From: an uncultured Lachnospiraceae bacterium
GTDB lineage: Bacteria > Bacillota > Clostridia > Lachnospirales > Lachnospiraceae
Assembly (NCBI GenBank): GCA_902789175.1
Contig: CADANF010000002.1
Span: 102,286-166,285, forward strand
DNA length: 64,000 bases
Reading direction: 5' to 3'
Both the position numbers and the translations under genes were made by a program. Below are positions 1 to 9,453 of this stretch, piece by piece. Positions within the stretch are counted from its first letter, which is position 1. Every line of letters starts with the position of its first letter. The notes under the pieces are model-generated. The model saw only the letters and a list, made by a program, of their open reading frames with translations, made no database searches and had not been told where the DNA came from.

Positions 1-1743
1 CACGAACAGGCCTCTGCTATGGCTGCTGAAGCTTATGCTAGAATTGACAACAGGATTGCGGCTGTATGCGTAACTACTGGACCGGGCGGAACAAATGCAC
101 TTACAGGTGTTGCCTGTGGATGGCTTGATTCCATTCCGATGATGATAATTAGTGGGCAGGTTAGATATGATACTACAGCAAGATATACATCACAGTTTAC
201 AGATGGAGAAGAATTAAGAGCGGTAGGAGATCAGGAATTTGATATAACAAAGGCTGCTGAGTCAATGACAAAATATGCTGTTATGATAGAAGATCCTCTT
301 ACTATAAGGTATCATCTTGAAAGAGCATTTCATCTTGCAACAACTGGAAGACCGGGACCTGTATGGATAGATATTCCTGTGAATTATCAGGGAATGTATA
401 TTGAAACCGACGATCTTATTGGTTATGAAAACGAAAATGATGTTATTGAGATTAATGGAGAAAATTATGAAACTAAAAGAGATGATGATTCTAATCTTCC
501 TCCATTAGTTGATTCAGAAACAATAGATGAAATAATAGAATTAATAAAAAAGGCTAAGAGACCTGTATTACATGCAGGTTATGGAATAAGACTTTCTGGT
601 GGATATGACAGTTTTAGAAAGGTAATAGATAAACTTAATATACCGGTAGTTACATATTGGAATGCTATAGATCTTATAGAAGACGAAAATCCTCTTTATG
701 TTGGTAGAGCTGGTAATATGGGAGATAGACCGGGAAACTGGGCTATTCAAAATGCGGATTTGATAGTAGCCATCGGAACCAGAATTTCAATAAGACAGGT
801 AGGATATAATTGGAAAACCTGGGCAAGATATGCAAAGGTTGTAATGGTTGATATTGATAAAGCAGAAATGAAAAAACATACCATACATGTGGATAAGGCT
901 GTGTGGGCAGATGCTAAAGATTTTCTTGCAAAGATAGATGAAAGACTTGTAGAAAGTGTTAATCTTCATAGTGAGTGGAATGAAATCTGTCAGAATTGGA
1001 AGAAGAATTATCCAGTTGTAAGAGCATCACAGTGGGAGGAAAATGGAAAAACAGCTAATGTTTATGCTTTTATTAAGTATCTTAGCCATAGCCTTTCAGA
1101 AAATTCTTATACAGCTGTATCAAATGGGGCTTGTTGTGTAGTTGGAAATCAGGCTTTTGAGATAAAAAAAGGAAGCAGATTTGATAATAATAGTGCAATA
1201 GCAAGTATGGGTTATGGCCTTCCGGCAGCTATAGGAACATGCCTTGGTGCGGGAGTTAAAAATACTATATGTCTTGAAGGGGATGGATCGATTATGATGA
1301 ACCTTCAGGAATTGCAAACAATAATTACAAATAGACTTCCAATTAAGATATTCCTTATTAATAATTCAGGATATCATTCCATAAGAATTACTCAGTCAAA
1401 TCTTTTTGCAGAACATTCTAAAGTTGGAATAGGTGAAGAATCAGGAGATTTATCCTTCCCTGAATATAAAAGGATAGCTGAGGCTTTCGGTTATAAGTAT
1501 TATAGTGCTCATTCTAATAAAGAAATGATGCAGGTTGTGGATGAGGTGTTAAACCAGGATGGACCTTTATTTGTAGAAATCTATACTGATACAGAACAAA
1601 GATGGGAACCAAAGAGTTCTACTAAGAGACTTGAGGATGGAACACTTGTTAGTCCTCCGCTTGAGGATTTAGCTCCTTTCCTTCCTAGAGAAGAATTAGA
1701 GAAGATAATGATTGTTCCATTGATTGATGAGAATTATAGGTAG
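1..1743 (+). CDS. TPP-dependent acetolactate synthase-like enzyme (5' partial)
   Basis: The reading frame is open from base 1. The first visible residues are HEQASAMAAEAYAR, the conserved segment around the TPP-activating glutamate of the acetolactate synthase/pyruvate decarboxylase superfamily, so about 50 N-terminal residues lie outside the window. All three TPP-enzyme domains are recognisable: the Pyr domain at the start, a central Rossmann-like domain (around VLHAGYGIRLSGG and VAIGTRISIRQVGYN), and the PP domain with the GDG...NN Mg/TPP motif (GDGSIMMN ... FLINNSGYHS). It sits beside an aldolase and glycosyltransferases rather than ilv genes, which argues against branched-chain amino acid synthesis. 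A role in adding a two-carbon acyl unit to a sugar, as the related enzyme YerE does, or in making another modified glycan precursor, is inference. The enzyme class is secure; the substrate is unknown. Confidence 0.85.
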   Translation, partial: HEQASAMAAEAYARIDNRIAAVCVTTGPGGTNALTGVACGWLDSIPMMIISGQVRYDTTARYTSQFTDGEELRAVGDQEFDITKAAESMTKYAVMIEDPLTIRYHLERAFHLATTGRPGPVWIDIPVNYQGMYIETDDLIGYENENDVIEINGENYETKRDDDSNLPPLVDSETIDEIIELIKKAKRPVLHAGYGIRLSGGYDSFRKVIDKLNIPVVTYWNAIDLIEDENPLYVGRAGNMGDRPGNWAIQNADLIVAIGTRISIRQVGYNWKTWARYAKVVMVDIDKAEMKKHTIHVDKAVWADAKDFLAKIDERLVESVNLHSEWNEICQNWKKNYPVVRASQWEENGKTANVYAFIKYLSHSLSENSYTAVSNGACCVVGNQAFEIKKGSRFDNNSAIASMGYGLPAAIGTCLGAGVKNTICLEGDGSIMMNLQELQTIITNRLPIKIFLINNSGYHSIRITQSNLFAEHSKVGIGEESGDLSFPEYKRIAEAFGYKYYSAHSNKEMMQVVDEVLNQDGPLFVEIYTDTEQRWEPKSSTKRLEDGTLVSPPLEDLAPFLPREELEKIMIVPLIDENYR

Positions 1744-1854
1744 AATGAATAGCGGTGGGTTCTTGAAGAATTAGGAAAAAATACAATGATTTAGAGTATA
1801 TATATAAGAATCATACAGAACAATTTAATGATATTAATAAAATGAGGGTGTTAA

Positions 1855-2640
1855 ATGATTTTAAAACATAAAATAGTTGAGGATTTAAAAGAATTAAAAT
1901 CGGAATATGGGGTAGTATCAATTAAAGCAGAATTTGAAGCAGAAGGTTCAAGAAAGGATGAGCTTATTATGCTTCGTGATTTTGTTGAGGAAGTAGGACT
2001 TGGACTAATTATAAAAATAGGTGGTTGTGAAGCGGTTCATGATTTAGATCAGTGTAAATTACTTGATGCAACTGGAGTTATGGCGCCTATGATTGAAACG
2101 CCTTTCGCTATGAAGAAATTTAAAGGGGCTGTTAAAAAGGTCTATAAAGATATAGATGATGAGAATTTTAATATTGAAAGAATTATTAATGCTGAGACAA
2201 AAACATGTCTTAAGAATTTTGATGATATATTAGATGAAGGTGAAGGGTTTCTTACAGGAGTTACGGTAGGAAGAAGTGATTTATCGGCATCTATGGATAT
2301 AGCAAAAAAAGATATCGAGACGGAACCAGTTTTTGCTGCAACAAAACAGTTTTGTGATATGGCTAAAAAAAGAGGACTGGTAACTAATTTTGGTGGCAAT
2401 ATTGGAATTGAATCAATTCCTTTTATTACTCGAATGAAAGATTGTATTGATAGATTTGAAACAAGAAAAGTAGTTATTGCTAAAAATGATAATCCGGGAT
2501 TTTTAAAGAAAGTTATTGCTGCAGCTCTTTCTTTTGAATTGGATTATCTTAAATTCAAGTCGGCTTATTATACAGCAATGGCAACAGAGGATGCAGCAAG
2601 AATCGAAAGACTGACAAAACAGGTCGAATCAGTAAAGTAA
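1855..2640 (+). CDS. HpcH/HpaI aldolase / citrate lyase family protein
   Basis: This 261-residue protein has the TIM-barrel features of the HpcH/HpaI aldolase and citrate lyase beta-subunit superfamily: an early acidic strand (VSIKAEFEAEGSR), GGCEAVHDLDQC, a MAPMIETPFAMKKF segment carrying the metal-binding Glu, and LTGVTVGRSDLSASM near the active-site loop. Such enzymes make or break C-C bonds between pyruvate-like donors and aldehydes, or act as lyases on CoA thioesters. The start has GAGGGTG upstream at good spacing. It follows the TPP enzyme by 111 bp and precedes glycosyltransferases, so the two probably work in sequence on an unusual glycan precursor. That pairing is inference; the substrate cannot be read from sequence. 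Confidence 0.75.
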   Translation: MILKHKIVEDLKELKSEYGVVSIKAEFEAEGSRKDELIMLRDFVEEVGLGLIIKIGGCEAVHDLDQCKLLDATGVMAPMIETPFAMKKFKGAVKKVYKDIDDENFNIERIINAETKTCLKNFDDILDEGEGFLTGVTVGRSDLSASMDIAKKDIETEPVFAATKQFCDMAKKRGLVTNFGGNIGIESIPFITRMKDCIDRFETRKVVIAKNDNPGFLKKVIAAALSFELDYLKFKSAYYTAMATEDAARIERLTKQVESVK

Positions 2641-2684
2641 TATAATTACTGATAAAATAAGACTTTTAATGGATGGTGTTTGAT

Positions 2685-3632
2685 ATGGGAGAGAGTAAAA
2701 AGAAAAAAATAAGTGTCCTTATTCCTTGCTATAATGAGCAGGAGAATGTGGGGGCAATGAGTGAGGCTATTGTTTCACTGTTTACAAAAGAATTAAAACA
2801 ATATGAATATGAGCTTATTTTTATAGACAACGATTCCAAAGACAATACAAGAACTTTACTTCGTGAAATATGTAAAAAGAATAAGAATGTTAAGGCTATT
2901 TTTAATGCAAAAAATTTTGGACAGTTTAATTCTCCTTACTATGGAATGCTTCAGGTAACTGGAGATTGTGTAATTGAGATGGTATGTGATTTCCAGGATC
3001 CAATCGAATTAATACCTGAATACCTTAAATATTGGGAAGAAGGCTATAAGATTTGCATTGGAATAAAGACAAACAGTAAAGAAAATAAACTGATGTATTT
3101 CTTTAGAACTATGTATTATAAGATGATAAAGAAGATGTCAGATGTGGAACAGATAGAACATTTTACTGGATCAGGACTTTATGACAGAGAATTTATAGAG
3201 GTTCTTCGTAATCTAAATGATCCTACACCGTTCCTTCGTGGCATTGTGGCAGAACTTGGCTTTAAACGTAAAGAAATACCATATGAACAGCCATTACGTA
3301 GAGCAGGAAAGACTCACAACAATTTTTGGACTCTTTATGATGCTGCTATGCTCAGTATTACATCATATACCAAAATTGGACTTAGGTTATGTACAATGCT
3401 TGGATTCATTGTTTCTATGGTTAGTGCTGTCCTCGGGGTTATATATCTTATTATGAAGCTTTGTATGTGGAATTCATTCCAGGCAGGTACTGCGCCGATT
3501 CTCATAGGAATGTTTTTCCTTGGAGCATTGCAGCTTTTCTTTATAGGATTTATAGGAGAATATATTATAAGCATTAATAAGAGAATAATGGATAGACCCT
3601 TGGTTATTGAGGAAGAGAGAATTAACTTTTAA
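2685..3632 (+). CDS. Polyprenyl-phosphate glycosyltransferase, GT2 (DPM1/GtrB/ArnC-like)
   Basis: An N-terminal GT-A domain (SVLIPCYNEQENVGAM; CDFQDPIELIPEYL; FTGSGLYDREF) is followed by two membrane segments (about residues 235-260 and 270-295) and a cytosolic tail. This is the architecture of DPM1/GtrB/ArnC enzymes, which transfer a sugar from a nucleotide donor to undecaprenyl phosphate. The usual DADLQDP reads as MVCDFQDP here, so the first Asp is replaced. An in-frame ATG at 2673 exists, but 2685 has the better upstream GGATGGTG and gives a normal N-terminus. With the TPP enzyme and aldolase just upstream, it may mount an unusual sugar on the lipid carrier; that is inference. Confidence 0.85.
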   Translation: MGESKKKKISVLIPCYNEQENVGAMSEAIVSLFTKELKQYEYELIFIDNDSKDNTRTLLREICKKNKNVKAIFNAKNFGQFNSPYYGMLQVTGDCVIEMVCDFQDPIELIPEYLKYWEEGYKICIGIKTNSKENKLMYFFRTMYYKMIKKMSDVEQIEHFTGSGLYDREFIEVLRNLNDPTPFLRGIVAELGFKRKEIPYEQPLRRAGKTHNNFWTLYDAAMLSITSYTKIGLRLCTMLGFIVSMVSAVLGVIYLIMKLCMWNSFQAGTAPILIGMFFLGALQLFFIGFIGEYIISINKRIMDRPLVIEEERINF

Positions 3633-3639
3633 AAATAAT

Positions 3640-4605
3640 ATGAAAAAAGAAATAATCAGTGTTATAGTGCCGGTATATAATTGTGAAAAGTATGTAGGCA
3701 GGTGCATTGAAAGTATTATCAATCAGACATATGACAAATGGGAATTAATTCTGGTGAATGATGGCTCTGAAGACAAAAGCTTAGAAATAATAAATAAATA
3801 TGTTTCTGAAGATAAAAGAATTAAACTATATAATAAAGTCAATGGAGGGGTTTCATCCGCAAGAAATTTAGGCTTGGACAAGGCGAGTGGAGATTATATA
3901 TGCTTTGTGGACGCAGATGATGAACTGGAAAATGAAACATTTTCAAAATGTATTGATTGTTTCAAAAATGAAAAAATACAAATAGTTGCATTTAACTATA
4001 TAGAAAAATATACTAACGAAATTATAAAAGAACATAATTGTAAAGCTGTTGATGGCGTTTATAAAAACACTCAGACACTTGAAATGGTGAACTATAGACA
4101 GGTTTGGTCAGGTGTCTGGGCTAAGGTTTTTGTGAGAGAAGCGATTGGAAGTAGTAGATTTCCTTTAAAAATAAAAGTTGGTGAAGACTATTCTTTTTTA
4201 GTTGAAGTACTTTTGAACGTTAAAAAAATATATTTGTTGGATTATAAAGGATATATATATAATCAAAATGATACCAGCGTCGTTCATGCAGGATATAAAG
4301 GAAAGGCTTTCCCGTATATTTGTAACTTTAAAAGAGCTTTTAATAGTCAGGTTCGATATGACTCAAAATTAAAAGAAAGTGCTTTGGCATTTTTTGAATT
4401 AGAAATGATGGCTGTTATTACAGCTATGGCTAAATCAAAGAAGAAAAATGCTGCAATATTAAATATAGCAAGAGGCTATATAGTGTTATATTTAAAAGAA
4501 TATTTAAAAAATAAAAATGTTGGTTTGTTTTATAAGGGGTGTGCTGTAATTATAAAGTTTAGTCCGCACCTTTTTATGAAAGTTTATAATATATTACAGA
4601 AATAA
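3640..4605 (+). CDS. Glycosyltransferase family 2
   Basis: The 321-residue protein starts with the classical GT-A nucleotide-binding strand (ISVIVPVYNCEKYVGRCI, then LILVNDGSEDKS) and has the FVDADDE metal/nucleotide motif, as in WcaA/EpsJ-type inverting transferases of capsule and exopolysaccharide loci. The start at ATG 3640 gives the family-typical N-terminus; a TTG at 3607 would overlap the previous gene and add non-conserved residues. The gene lies 7 bp after the GtrB-like gene. The DNA becomes clearly AT-richer from here on, with long A and T runs. Donor and acceptor sugars are not predictable. Confidence 0.88.
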   Translation: MKKEIISVIVPVYNCEKYVGRCIESIINQTYDKWELILVNDGSEDKSLEIINKYVSEDKRIKLYNKVNGGVSSARNLGLDKASGDYICFVDADDELENETFSKCIDCFKNEKIQIVAFNYIEKYTNEIIKEHNCKAVDGVYKNTQTLEMVNYRQVWSGVWAKVFVREAIGSSRFPLKIKVGEDYSFLVEVLLNVKKIYLLDYKGYIYNQNDTSVVHAGYKGKAFPYICNFKRAFNSQVRYDSKLKESALAFFELEMMAVITAMAKSKKKNAAILNIARGYIVLYLKEYLKNKNVGLFYKGCAVIIKFSPHLFMKVYNILQK

Positions 4606-4620
4606 TTGACAGAGGAATAT

Positions 4621-5739
4621 ATGAAACTATATGCATTTTACTTACCTCAATTTCATAGAACAAAGGAAAATGATGAATGGTGGGGAGAAGGCTTTACTGA
4701 ATGGACAAGTATAAGAAATTCAAAAAGCCTTTATAATGGTCATAACCAACCTAGAATACCATTAAATAATAATTATTATGACTTGTTAGATATTGAGGTT
4801 ATGAGATGGCAGGCAAATCTTGCAAAAAAATATCATATTGATGGTTTTTGTGTATATCATTACTGGTTTGATGGAAAAATGCTTTTGAATAAACCTATGG
4901 AAAATTTATTAAATAATAAAGATATAGATTTTCCTTTTATGTTTTGCTGGGCAAATGAGACCTGGACAAATGCGTGGGCAACCAATGATAGACATCCTAA
5001 GGTTCTTATGAATCAAACATATGGTGATGTAAATGAATGGGAGAGACATTTTAAATATCTGTTGCCATTTTTTAAAGATAAAAGATATATAAAAAAAGAT
5101 AATAAACCAATAATTGTTTTTTATCGCCCTGAGAACATTATACGATTTAATGATAGGGTTGAATATTATAGAAAAAGACTGGTAGAAGAAGGCTTTGACG
5201 GTGGAATATTTATTTCCCAGCAAAAAGATATCTATCTTGGAAAGTATGATACTAATTCTCTTGACTATATGATTGAATATCAACCGGGTTTAGGAGAATA
5301 TTACTCAACATCTGCTTATAGACATATGGTTGATAAAGTAAAACAGAAGATAATCGATTTTGCTCAGGAAAAATTAGATTATGGAGTAAAAAAGGTTCGA
5401 GGATTGTATATTGAGGATTATGATAAAATATGGCAGAGTGTTTTATCGATAAAACCTAAGAATAATAAAATGATTCCTGGAGCTTTCGTTGATTGGGATA
5501 ATACACCAAGATACGGGAATAAAGGCTTTGTAATACAAGGTGCGTGCCCTGAAAAGTTTGAAAAGTATTTTAGAGAACAGTATTCTAGAGCAAAAAAAGT
5601 ATATAAAAAGGATTGTATGTTTATTTTTGCTTGGAATGAATGGGCTGAAGGTGGATATCTTGAACCTGACGAAAAATATAAAGATGGATATTTAAAAGCA
5701 ATTAAAAAAATAGTTGAAGAACAAAAGGATAATGTCTAA
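4621..5739 (+). CDS. WbsX-family glycan protein (GH99-like domain)
   Basis: The 372-residue protein matches the WbsX family found in O-antigen and capsule loci: it starts MKLYAFYLPQFHRTKEND, continues with EWWGEGFTEWTS, has FCWANETWTNAW in the middle and ends with IFAWNEWAEGGYLEPD. The family has a TIM-barrel related to GH99 endo-mannanases/mannosidases and is usually annotated as a glycosyltransferase or carbohydrate-active enzyme; its reaction is not settled. The start at 4621 has AGAGGA 6 bp upstream; an upstream TTG at 4606 is unlikely. Its stop overlaps the next start (TAATG), suggesting translational coupling. Confidence 0.85.
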   Translation: MKLYAFYLPQFHRTKENDEWWGEGFTEWTSIRNSKSLYNGHNQPRIPLNNNYYDLLDIEVMRWQANLAKKYHIDGFCVYHYWFDGKMLLNKPMENLLNNKDIDFPFMFCWANETWTNAWATNDRHPKVLMNQTYGDVNEWERHFKYLLPFFKDKRYIKKDNKPIIVFYRPENIIRFNDRVEYYRKRLVEEGFDGGIFISQQKDIYLGKYDTNSLDYMIEYQPGLGEYYSTSAYRHMVDKVKQKIIDFAQEKLDYGVKKVRGLYIEDYDKIWQSVLSIKPKNNKMIPGAFVDWDNTPRYGNKGFVIQGACPEKFEKYFREQYSRAKKVYKKDCMFIFAWNEWAEGGYLEPDEKYKDGYLKAIKKIVEEQKDNV

Positions 5740-6293
5740 TGGGAAAAATAATTGAATTTCTTTTTTTATTAAAATCTCATAGATATAAGGTTAAATTCAA
5801 GCAGTGTGGATATAATTTTAAGATGGCAAAACCCTTTTCGCTTGTTGGTACAAATAACATAAGTATAGGTAATAACTTTTTTTCTGAAAAAAATGTTAGC
5901 CTTCAAACGTGGGAAAAATATCATGGAAAAAGTACAGGCTTAAAACCGGCAATGTTTATTGGTGATAATGTATCAATTATGTCTGGAAGTCATATTTCAT
6001 GCATGAATGAGATAGTGATAGGTGATGGATGCTTATTAGGTAACAATGTGTTTATTACAGATAATTTTCATGGAAGAAGTATAATGGAAGAGTTGAATAT
6101 TCCACCTCGTGAAAGAGAGCTATATTCTAAAGGAAAAGTAATAATTGGTAAAAATGTTTGGATAGGGAGAAATGCATGTGTTATGCCGGGGGTTACTATA
6201 GGCGATGGCGCTGTTATTGGAGCAAATGCAGTAGTAACAAAAGATGTTCCATGCAATAAAAAAGCTTTGGGCGTACCTGCTGAGATATTGTGA
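5739..6293 (+). CDS. Acyltransferase, left-handed beta-helix (hexapeptide repeat) family
   Basis: Imperfect hexapeptide repeats of the [LIV]-G-x4 type run through most of the 184 residues (NNISIGNNFF, MFIGDNVSIMSG, IVIGDGCLLGNN, VIIGKNVWIGRNACVMPGV, TIGDGAVIGANAV), with the loop ITDNFHG that in this family carries the catalytic His. This is typical of WcaF/LacA-type O-acetyltransferases that decorate surface sugars using acetyl-CoA. The gene overlaps the WbsX stop by one base and is followed within 17 bp by another glycosyltransferase, so it belongs to the same cassette. The C-terminus ends soon after the last coil, slightly shorter than many relatives. Confidence 0.85.
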   Translation: MGKIIEFLFLLKSHRYKVKFKQCGYNFKMAKPFSLVGTNNISIGNNFFSEKNVSLQTWEKYHGKSTGLKPAMFIGDNVSIMSGSHISCMNEIVIGDGCLLGNNVFITDNFHGRSIMEELNIPPRERELYSKGKVIIGKNVWIGRNACVMPGVTIGDGAVIGANAVVTKDVPCNKKALGVPAEIL

Positions 6294-6309
6294 GATTATT
6301 GAGGTGACT

Positions 6310-7218
6310 ATGAAAAATGAATTGTTACTTAGTATTTGTATTCCAACATATAACAGACCATACCTAATTAGAGATTTATTAAATAGTGTTATTTCGAAAA
6401 AAGTTGATCCAAAATATTATGAGATATGTATTTCGGATGATTCTACGAATGATGATACAGAAAAAATAGTAAATGAATTTCTTGATTTGAATAATAATAT
6501 TAATATTGTATATAGACACATTGAACCTTTGGACTCGTATATGAATATTCTTAATTCATTAAAGATGGGAAAAGGAAAATACTTAAAACTTGTTTCGGAT
6601 TATTGTTATTTTTTAGAAAATACTTTATCCGATATGATAGAAAAGATAAAAAAATATAATGTTTCAAAACCGCTTATATTTTGGTTGGATAAAAGTGAAG
6701 ATGATTTTGACGTAGTAGAATCGTTTCGTGATTTGAATGATTTTATTGTAAATAATAAAATCATGATTACTTGGGCTAAATGTTTTGGAATCTGGAAACA
6801 AGATTTTGATAAGGCAATTTTAAATGCTGAAATAGATAGTATGTTTCCTCATTTGAGCTTATTATTGGAGGTTGGTAAAGATAAAACATCATACTTGAAT
6901 ATTCCGAATAAAATATTTGATTCAAAAGACTTAAACGCCAAGGGCGGATATAGTATACCAAAAGTATTTGGAAATGGGTTATATTCAATATTGATTAAAT
7001 TAAAAGACGAAAATATTATTACTAAAAAAACGCTTTTAATATTTAAAGTTGATATTATAAAGTTTTTAGCATATTGGAAAGCTGTTTGTAAAAAGAAAGA
7101 AAATTTTTTTTATGATTATAGTGATGATTATAGAATAGTTTTTGAACAATTTGGATTATTATGGTGCATGTGTTATTGTATCTTTTTTTGGGGATATAAT
7201 TTTAAAGGAGATTTATGA
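6310..7218 (+). CDS. Glycosyltransferase family 2
   Basis: The N-terminus LLLSICIPTYNRPYLIRDLL followed by CISDDSTNDDT is the GT-A nucleotide-binding signature. After that, similarity to well-known members fades, as usual for variable polysaccharide loci. The start at ATG 6310 has GAGGTG 4 bp upstream; an in-frame ATG at 6244 lies inside the acyltransferase gene and adds unrelated residues. The protein is 302 residues with a hydrophobic, aromatic-rich C-terminus (LLWCMCYCIFFWGYNF) that may associate with the membrane. It overlaps the following epimerase gene by 4 bp (ATGA). Acceptor specificity is unknown. Confidence 0.8.
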   Translation: MKNELLLSICIPTYNRPYLIRDLLNSVISKKVDPKYYEICISDDSTNDDTEKIVNEFLDLNNNINIVYRHIEPLDSYMNILNSLKMGKGKYLKLVSDYCYFLENTLSDMIEKIKKYNVSKPLIFWLDKSEDDFDVVESFRDLNDFIVNNKIMITWAKCFGIWKQDFDKAILNAEIDSMFPHLSLLLEVGKDKTSYLNIPNKIFDSKDLNAKGGYSIPKVFGNGLYSILIKLKDENIITKKTLLIFKVDIIKFLAYWKAVCKKKENFFYDYSDDYRIVFEQFGLLWCMCYCIFFWGYNFKGDL

Positions 7219-8147
7219 AAGTAGTTGTTACTGGTGGAAATGGATTTGTTGGAAAATGGTTGATTAAGGAATTGTTGAAAAATAATGATATTGTATATTC
7301 GATAGTTCGAAATAATAATAAGATTCCGAAAGAATTCCTAAATGATAAAAATTTTTATTATATTGAGATGCAGAATGAACATATGACGGATTTGAAGTTG
7401 GAAGACATTGGAAAAGTGGACTGTTTTTATCATTTGGCATGGGGAGGGGTATCACCTGAGTATAAAAATGATTTATCATTGCAGTTAAAGAATATTAATT
7501 TGGCTATTGAGATGATGGATCTTTCAAATTATCTAAAGGCAAATAAATTTATTTCTGCTGGTACAGTCGCAGAATATGCTTTTTCAGAGAAAATAATTGA
7601 TTTATCAGCAAAGCAAACTCCAAATGACTATTATGGAGCAGCTAAAGTATCTACACATTATTTTTTAGATGTTAAAGCTAGAAGAGATAATTGCTCGTTT
7701 ATATGGGCTATGTTACCTAGTACGTTTGGGGAAGGAAGATTAAATAATAATATAATTACATATACTATTAGAGAGTTGATCCGAGGAAATAAACCTAAGT
7801 ATGGAAATTTAAATCAGATGTGGGATTTTTTATATGTTGCAGACGTTGCAGACGCGTTAAGAAAAATTGGGCTTTATGGGAAAAAAAATGCATTATATGG
7901 TATTGGATCGGGAATATATAGACCGTTAAAGGAATATATATATGAAATACGTGATATAATTAATCCTGAAGCAGAATTAGGAATTGGAGATTATCCAGAA
8001 TTGTCAAATGTTACATTGAGTTCCTGTGTGAATATTGAACAATTAAAAAAAGATACGGGATTTTATCCCAAAACAACATTTGCAGAAGGAATAAAAAAAA
8101 CTATAGATTATATGAAATGTATAGAAAAGTATGAAGATAGATTATAG
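7215..8147 (+). CDS. NAD(P)-dependent epimerase/dehydratase (extended SDR)
   Basis: The protein is an extended short-chain dehydrogenase: it starts with a Rossmann fold carrying GGNGFVG (residues 7-13), has an active-site Y140-x3-K144 (DYYGAAK), and the YHLAWGG segment after the fourth strand. The length of 310 residues is typical for nucleotide-sugar epimerases, dehydratases and reductases. In this position it probably makes an NDP-sugar for the neighbouring transferases, but the exact sugar cannot be read. It has a clear Shine-Dalgarno (AAAGGAG) and overlaps the previous gene by ATGA and the next gene by 17 bp. Confidence 0.87.
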   Translation: MKVVVTGGNGFVGKWLIKELLKNNDIVYSIVRNNNKIPKEFLNDKNFYYIEMQNEHMTDLKLEDIGKVDCFYHLAWGGVSPEYKNDLSLQLKNINLAIEMMDLSNYLKANKFISAGTVAEYAFSEKIIDLSAKQTPNDYYGAAKVSTHYFLDVKARRDNCSFIWAMLPSTFGEGRLNNNIITYTIRELIRGNKPKYGNLNQMWDFLYVADVADALRKIGLYGKKNALYGIGSGIYRPLKEYIYEIRDIINPEAELGIGDYPELSNVTLSSCVNIEQLKKDTGFYPKTTFAEGIKKTIDYMKCIEKYEDRL

Positions 8148-9453
8148 TTATAAAAATCTTAATAAAAATTCTTATGGTTCTTTAGTAATTAAATTATTTT
8201 CGGTCCTAGTTACAATAATTACAACTCCTTTGATTTTAAGAATTCTTGGGGAAGAGTTATATGGGGTTTGGGTAAGTATTGTATCTGTTGCATCATGGAT
8301 TTATTACTTGGATTTAGGAATCGGAGATGGACTTAGAATTAAATTGACGGAGTCCTTGGCAATATGCGCTTATAAGAAAGCTAGGGGATATATAAAAAAT
8401 GCGTATGTCTTATCTAACATAATGTCAATCTTTGTCGCGATAATTTTTATTTTAGGGACAAAAATAATTAATTTGTATAAATTTTTGAATATAGATAAAG
8501 ATGTTTGTAATAATTTAAATAGTATAATTGTTACTGTTACATTCTTTGTTTGTGTAAACTTTGTATTATCGTTATCTAATAATATCTACTATGCAATTCA
8601 AAAACCTGCATATGTTGTTTTTGGCACGTTAGTCTATCAAATATTGTATTTATTTGGAATTATAGTATTGTTGTTTAATCATATGTATTATTCTATATTA
8701 TTTTTGGTAGTAATAGATGGAGCTAGTCAATTATTTAAAAATATTCTTAGTATGTTGTGGGTTTTTAGAAATAATAAAGAGCTAATTCCAAGAAAAGAAA
8801 GGATGAGTAGAAAAAACAGCGGAGTAATAATTAAAATTGGGTTAAAGTCATTTTTAATAAAAGTTTCAGCATTGGTGTTAAATGCTACTGATAATGTTAT
8901 AATACTAAAATTTATTGGTGGTAAATATGTAACAAACTATTCAATATGTTTTAATTATTTTAATATGATAACAATACTGATGGCGACTATGGTGGTGACA
9001 TATCAATCGTCATATACTGCGTTAATGAAAAAACATGATGTTTTTGGGATAAAAAGAAATATGAAAAAATCGTTAATGATTTTTATGGTTTATGTATGTG
9101 CCACATTAGTGGGTTCTTTGTTATTTAGAACGTTATCATATATTTGGTTGGGTTATAAACTGGAAATAAGTAATAAGTTGATTTTTCTGTTTTCTATATA
9201 TGCCATTCTGCTAATGATTACTCATTTGTTTTCGGTGTTTCTAAATGGTATTGGAAAAATAAATGCAATCACTTTTGCCGCAATGATACAAATTGTATTA
9301 AATATTCCGGTTTCCGTTTTTTTTATCAAATTTCTAGGAGGAAAGGTAGAAGGGGCAATATTGGGAACGGTGTTATCAACATTTGTTAGTGCAGTGATAT
9401 ATGTTTTATCAGGAGTTAAAGAATATAAAAAAATATTAGAAGAGGTGTATTAA
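8131..9453 (+). CDS. Oligosaccharide flippase, Wzx/MATE-type membrane protein
   Basis: The 440-residue protein is almost entirely hydrophobic with about 12 predicted membrane segments. Its first helix pair (LVIKLFSVLVTIITTPLILR, then LGEELYGVWVSIVS) is characteristic of the polysaccharide-transporter/MOP (Wzx) superfamily that flips undecaprenyl-linked repeat units across the membrane. It is the only flippase in the visible part of the locus, and no obvious Wzy polymerase is visible; a polymerase may lie upstream of the window. It starts inside the epimerase gene and its stop overlaps the radical SAM start (TAATG). Confidence 0.85.
   Translation: MKIDYSYKNLNKNSYGSLVIKLFSVLVTIITTPLILRILGEELYGVWVSIVSVASWIYYLDLGIGDGLRIKLTESLAICAYKKARGYIKNAYVLSNIMSIFVAIIFILGTKIINLYKFLNIDKDVCNNLNSIIVTVTFFVCVNFVLSLSNNIYYAIQKPAYVVFGTLVYQILYLFGIIVLLFNHMYYSILFLVVIDGASQLFKNILSMLWVFRNNKELIPRKERMSRKNSGVIIKIGLKSFLIKVSALVLNATDNVIILKFIGGKYVTNYSICFNYFNMITILMATMVVTYQSSYTALMKKHDVFGIKRNMKKSLMIFMVYVCATLVGSLLFRTLSYIWLGYKLEISNKLIFLFSIYAILLMITHLFSVFLNGIGKINAITFAAMIQIVLNIPVSVFFIKFLGGKVEGAILGTVLSTFVSAVIYVLSGVKEYKKILEEVY

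Noticed and set aside
2142-2399. Antisense ORF of 85 codons opposite the aldolase gene
   Set aside because: Lies entirely within a well-supported gene, has no family match and no ribosome site.
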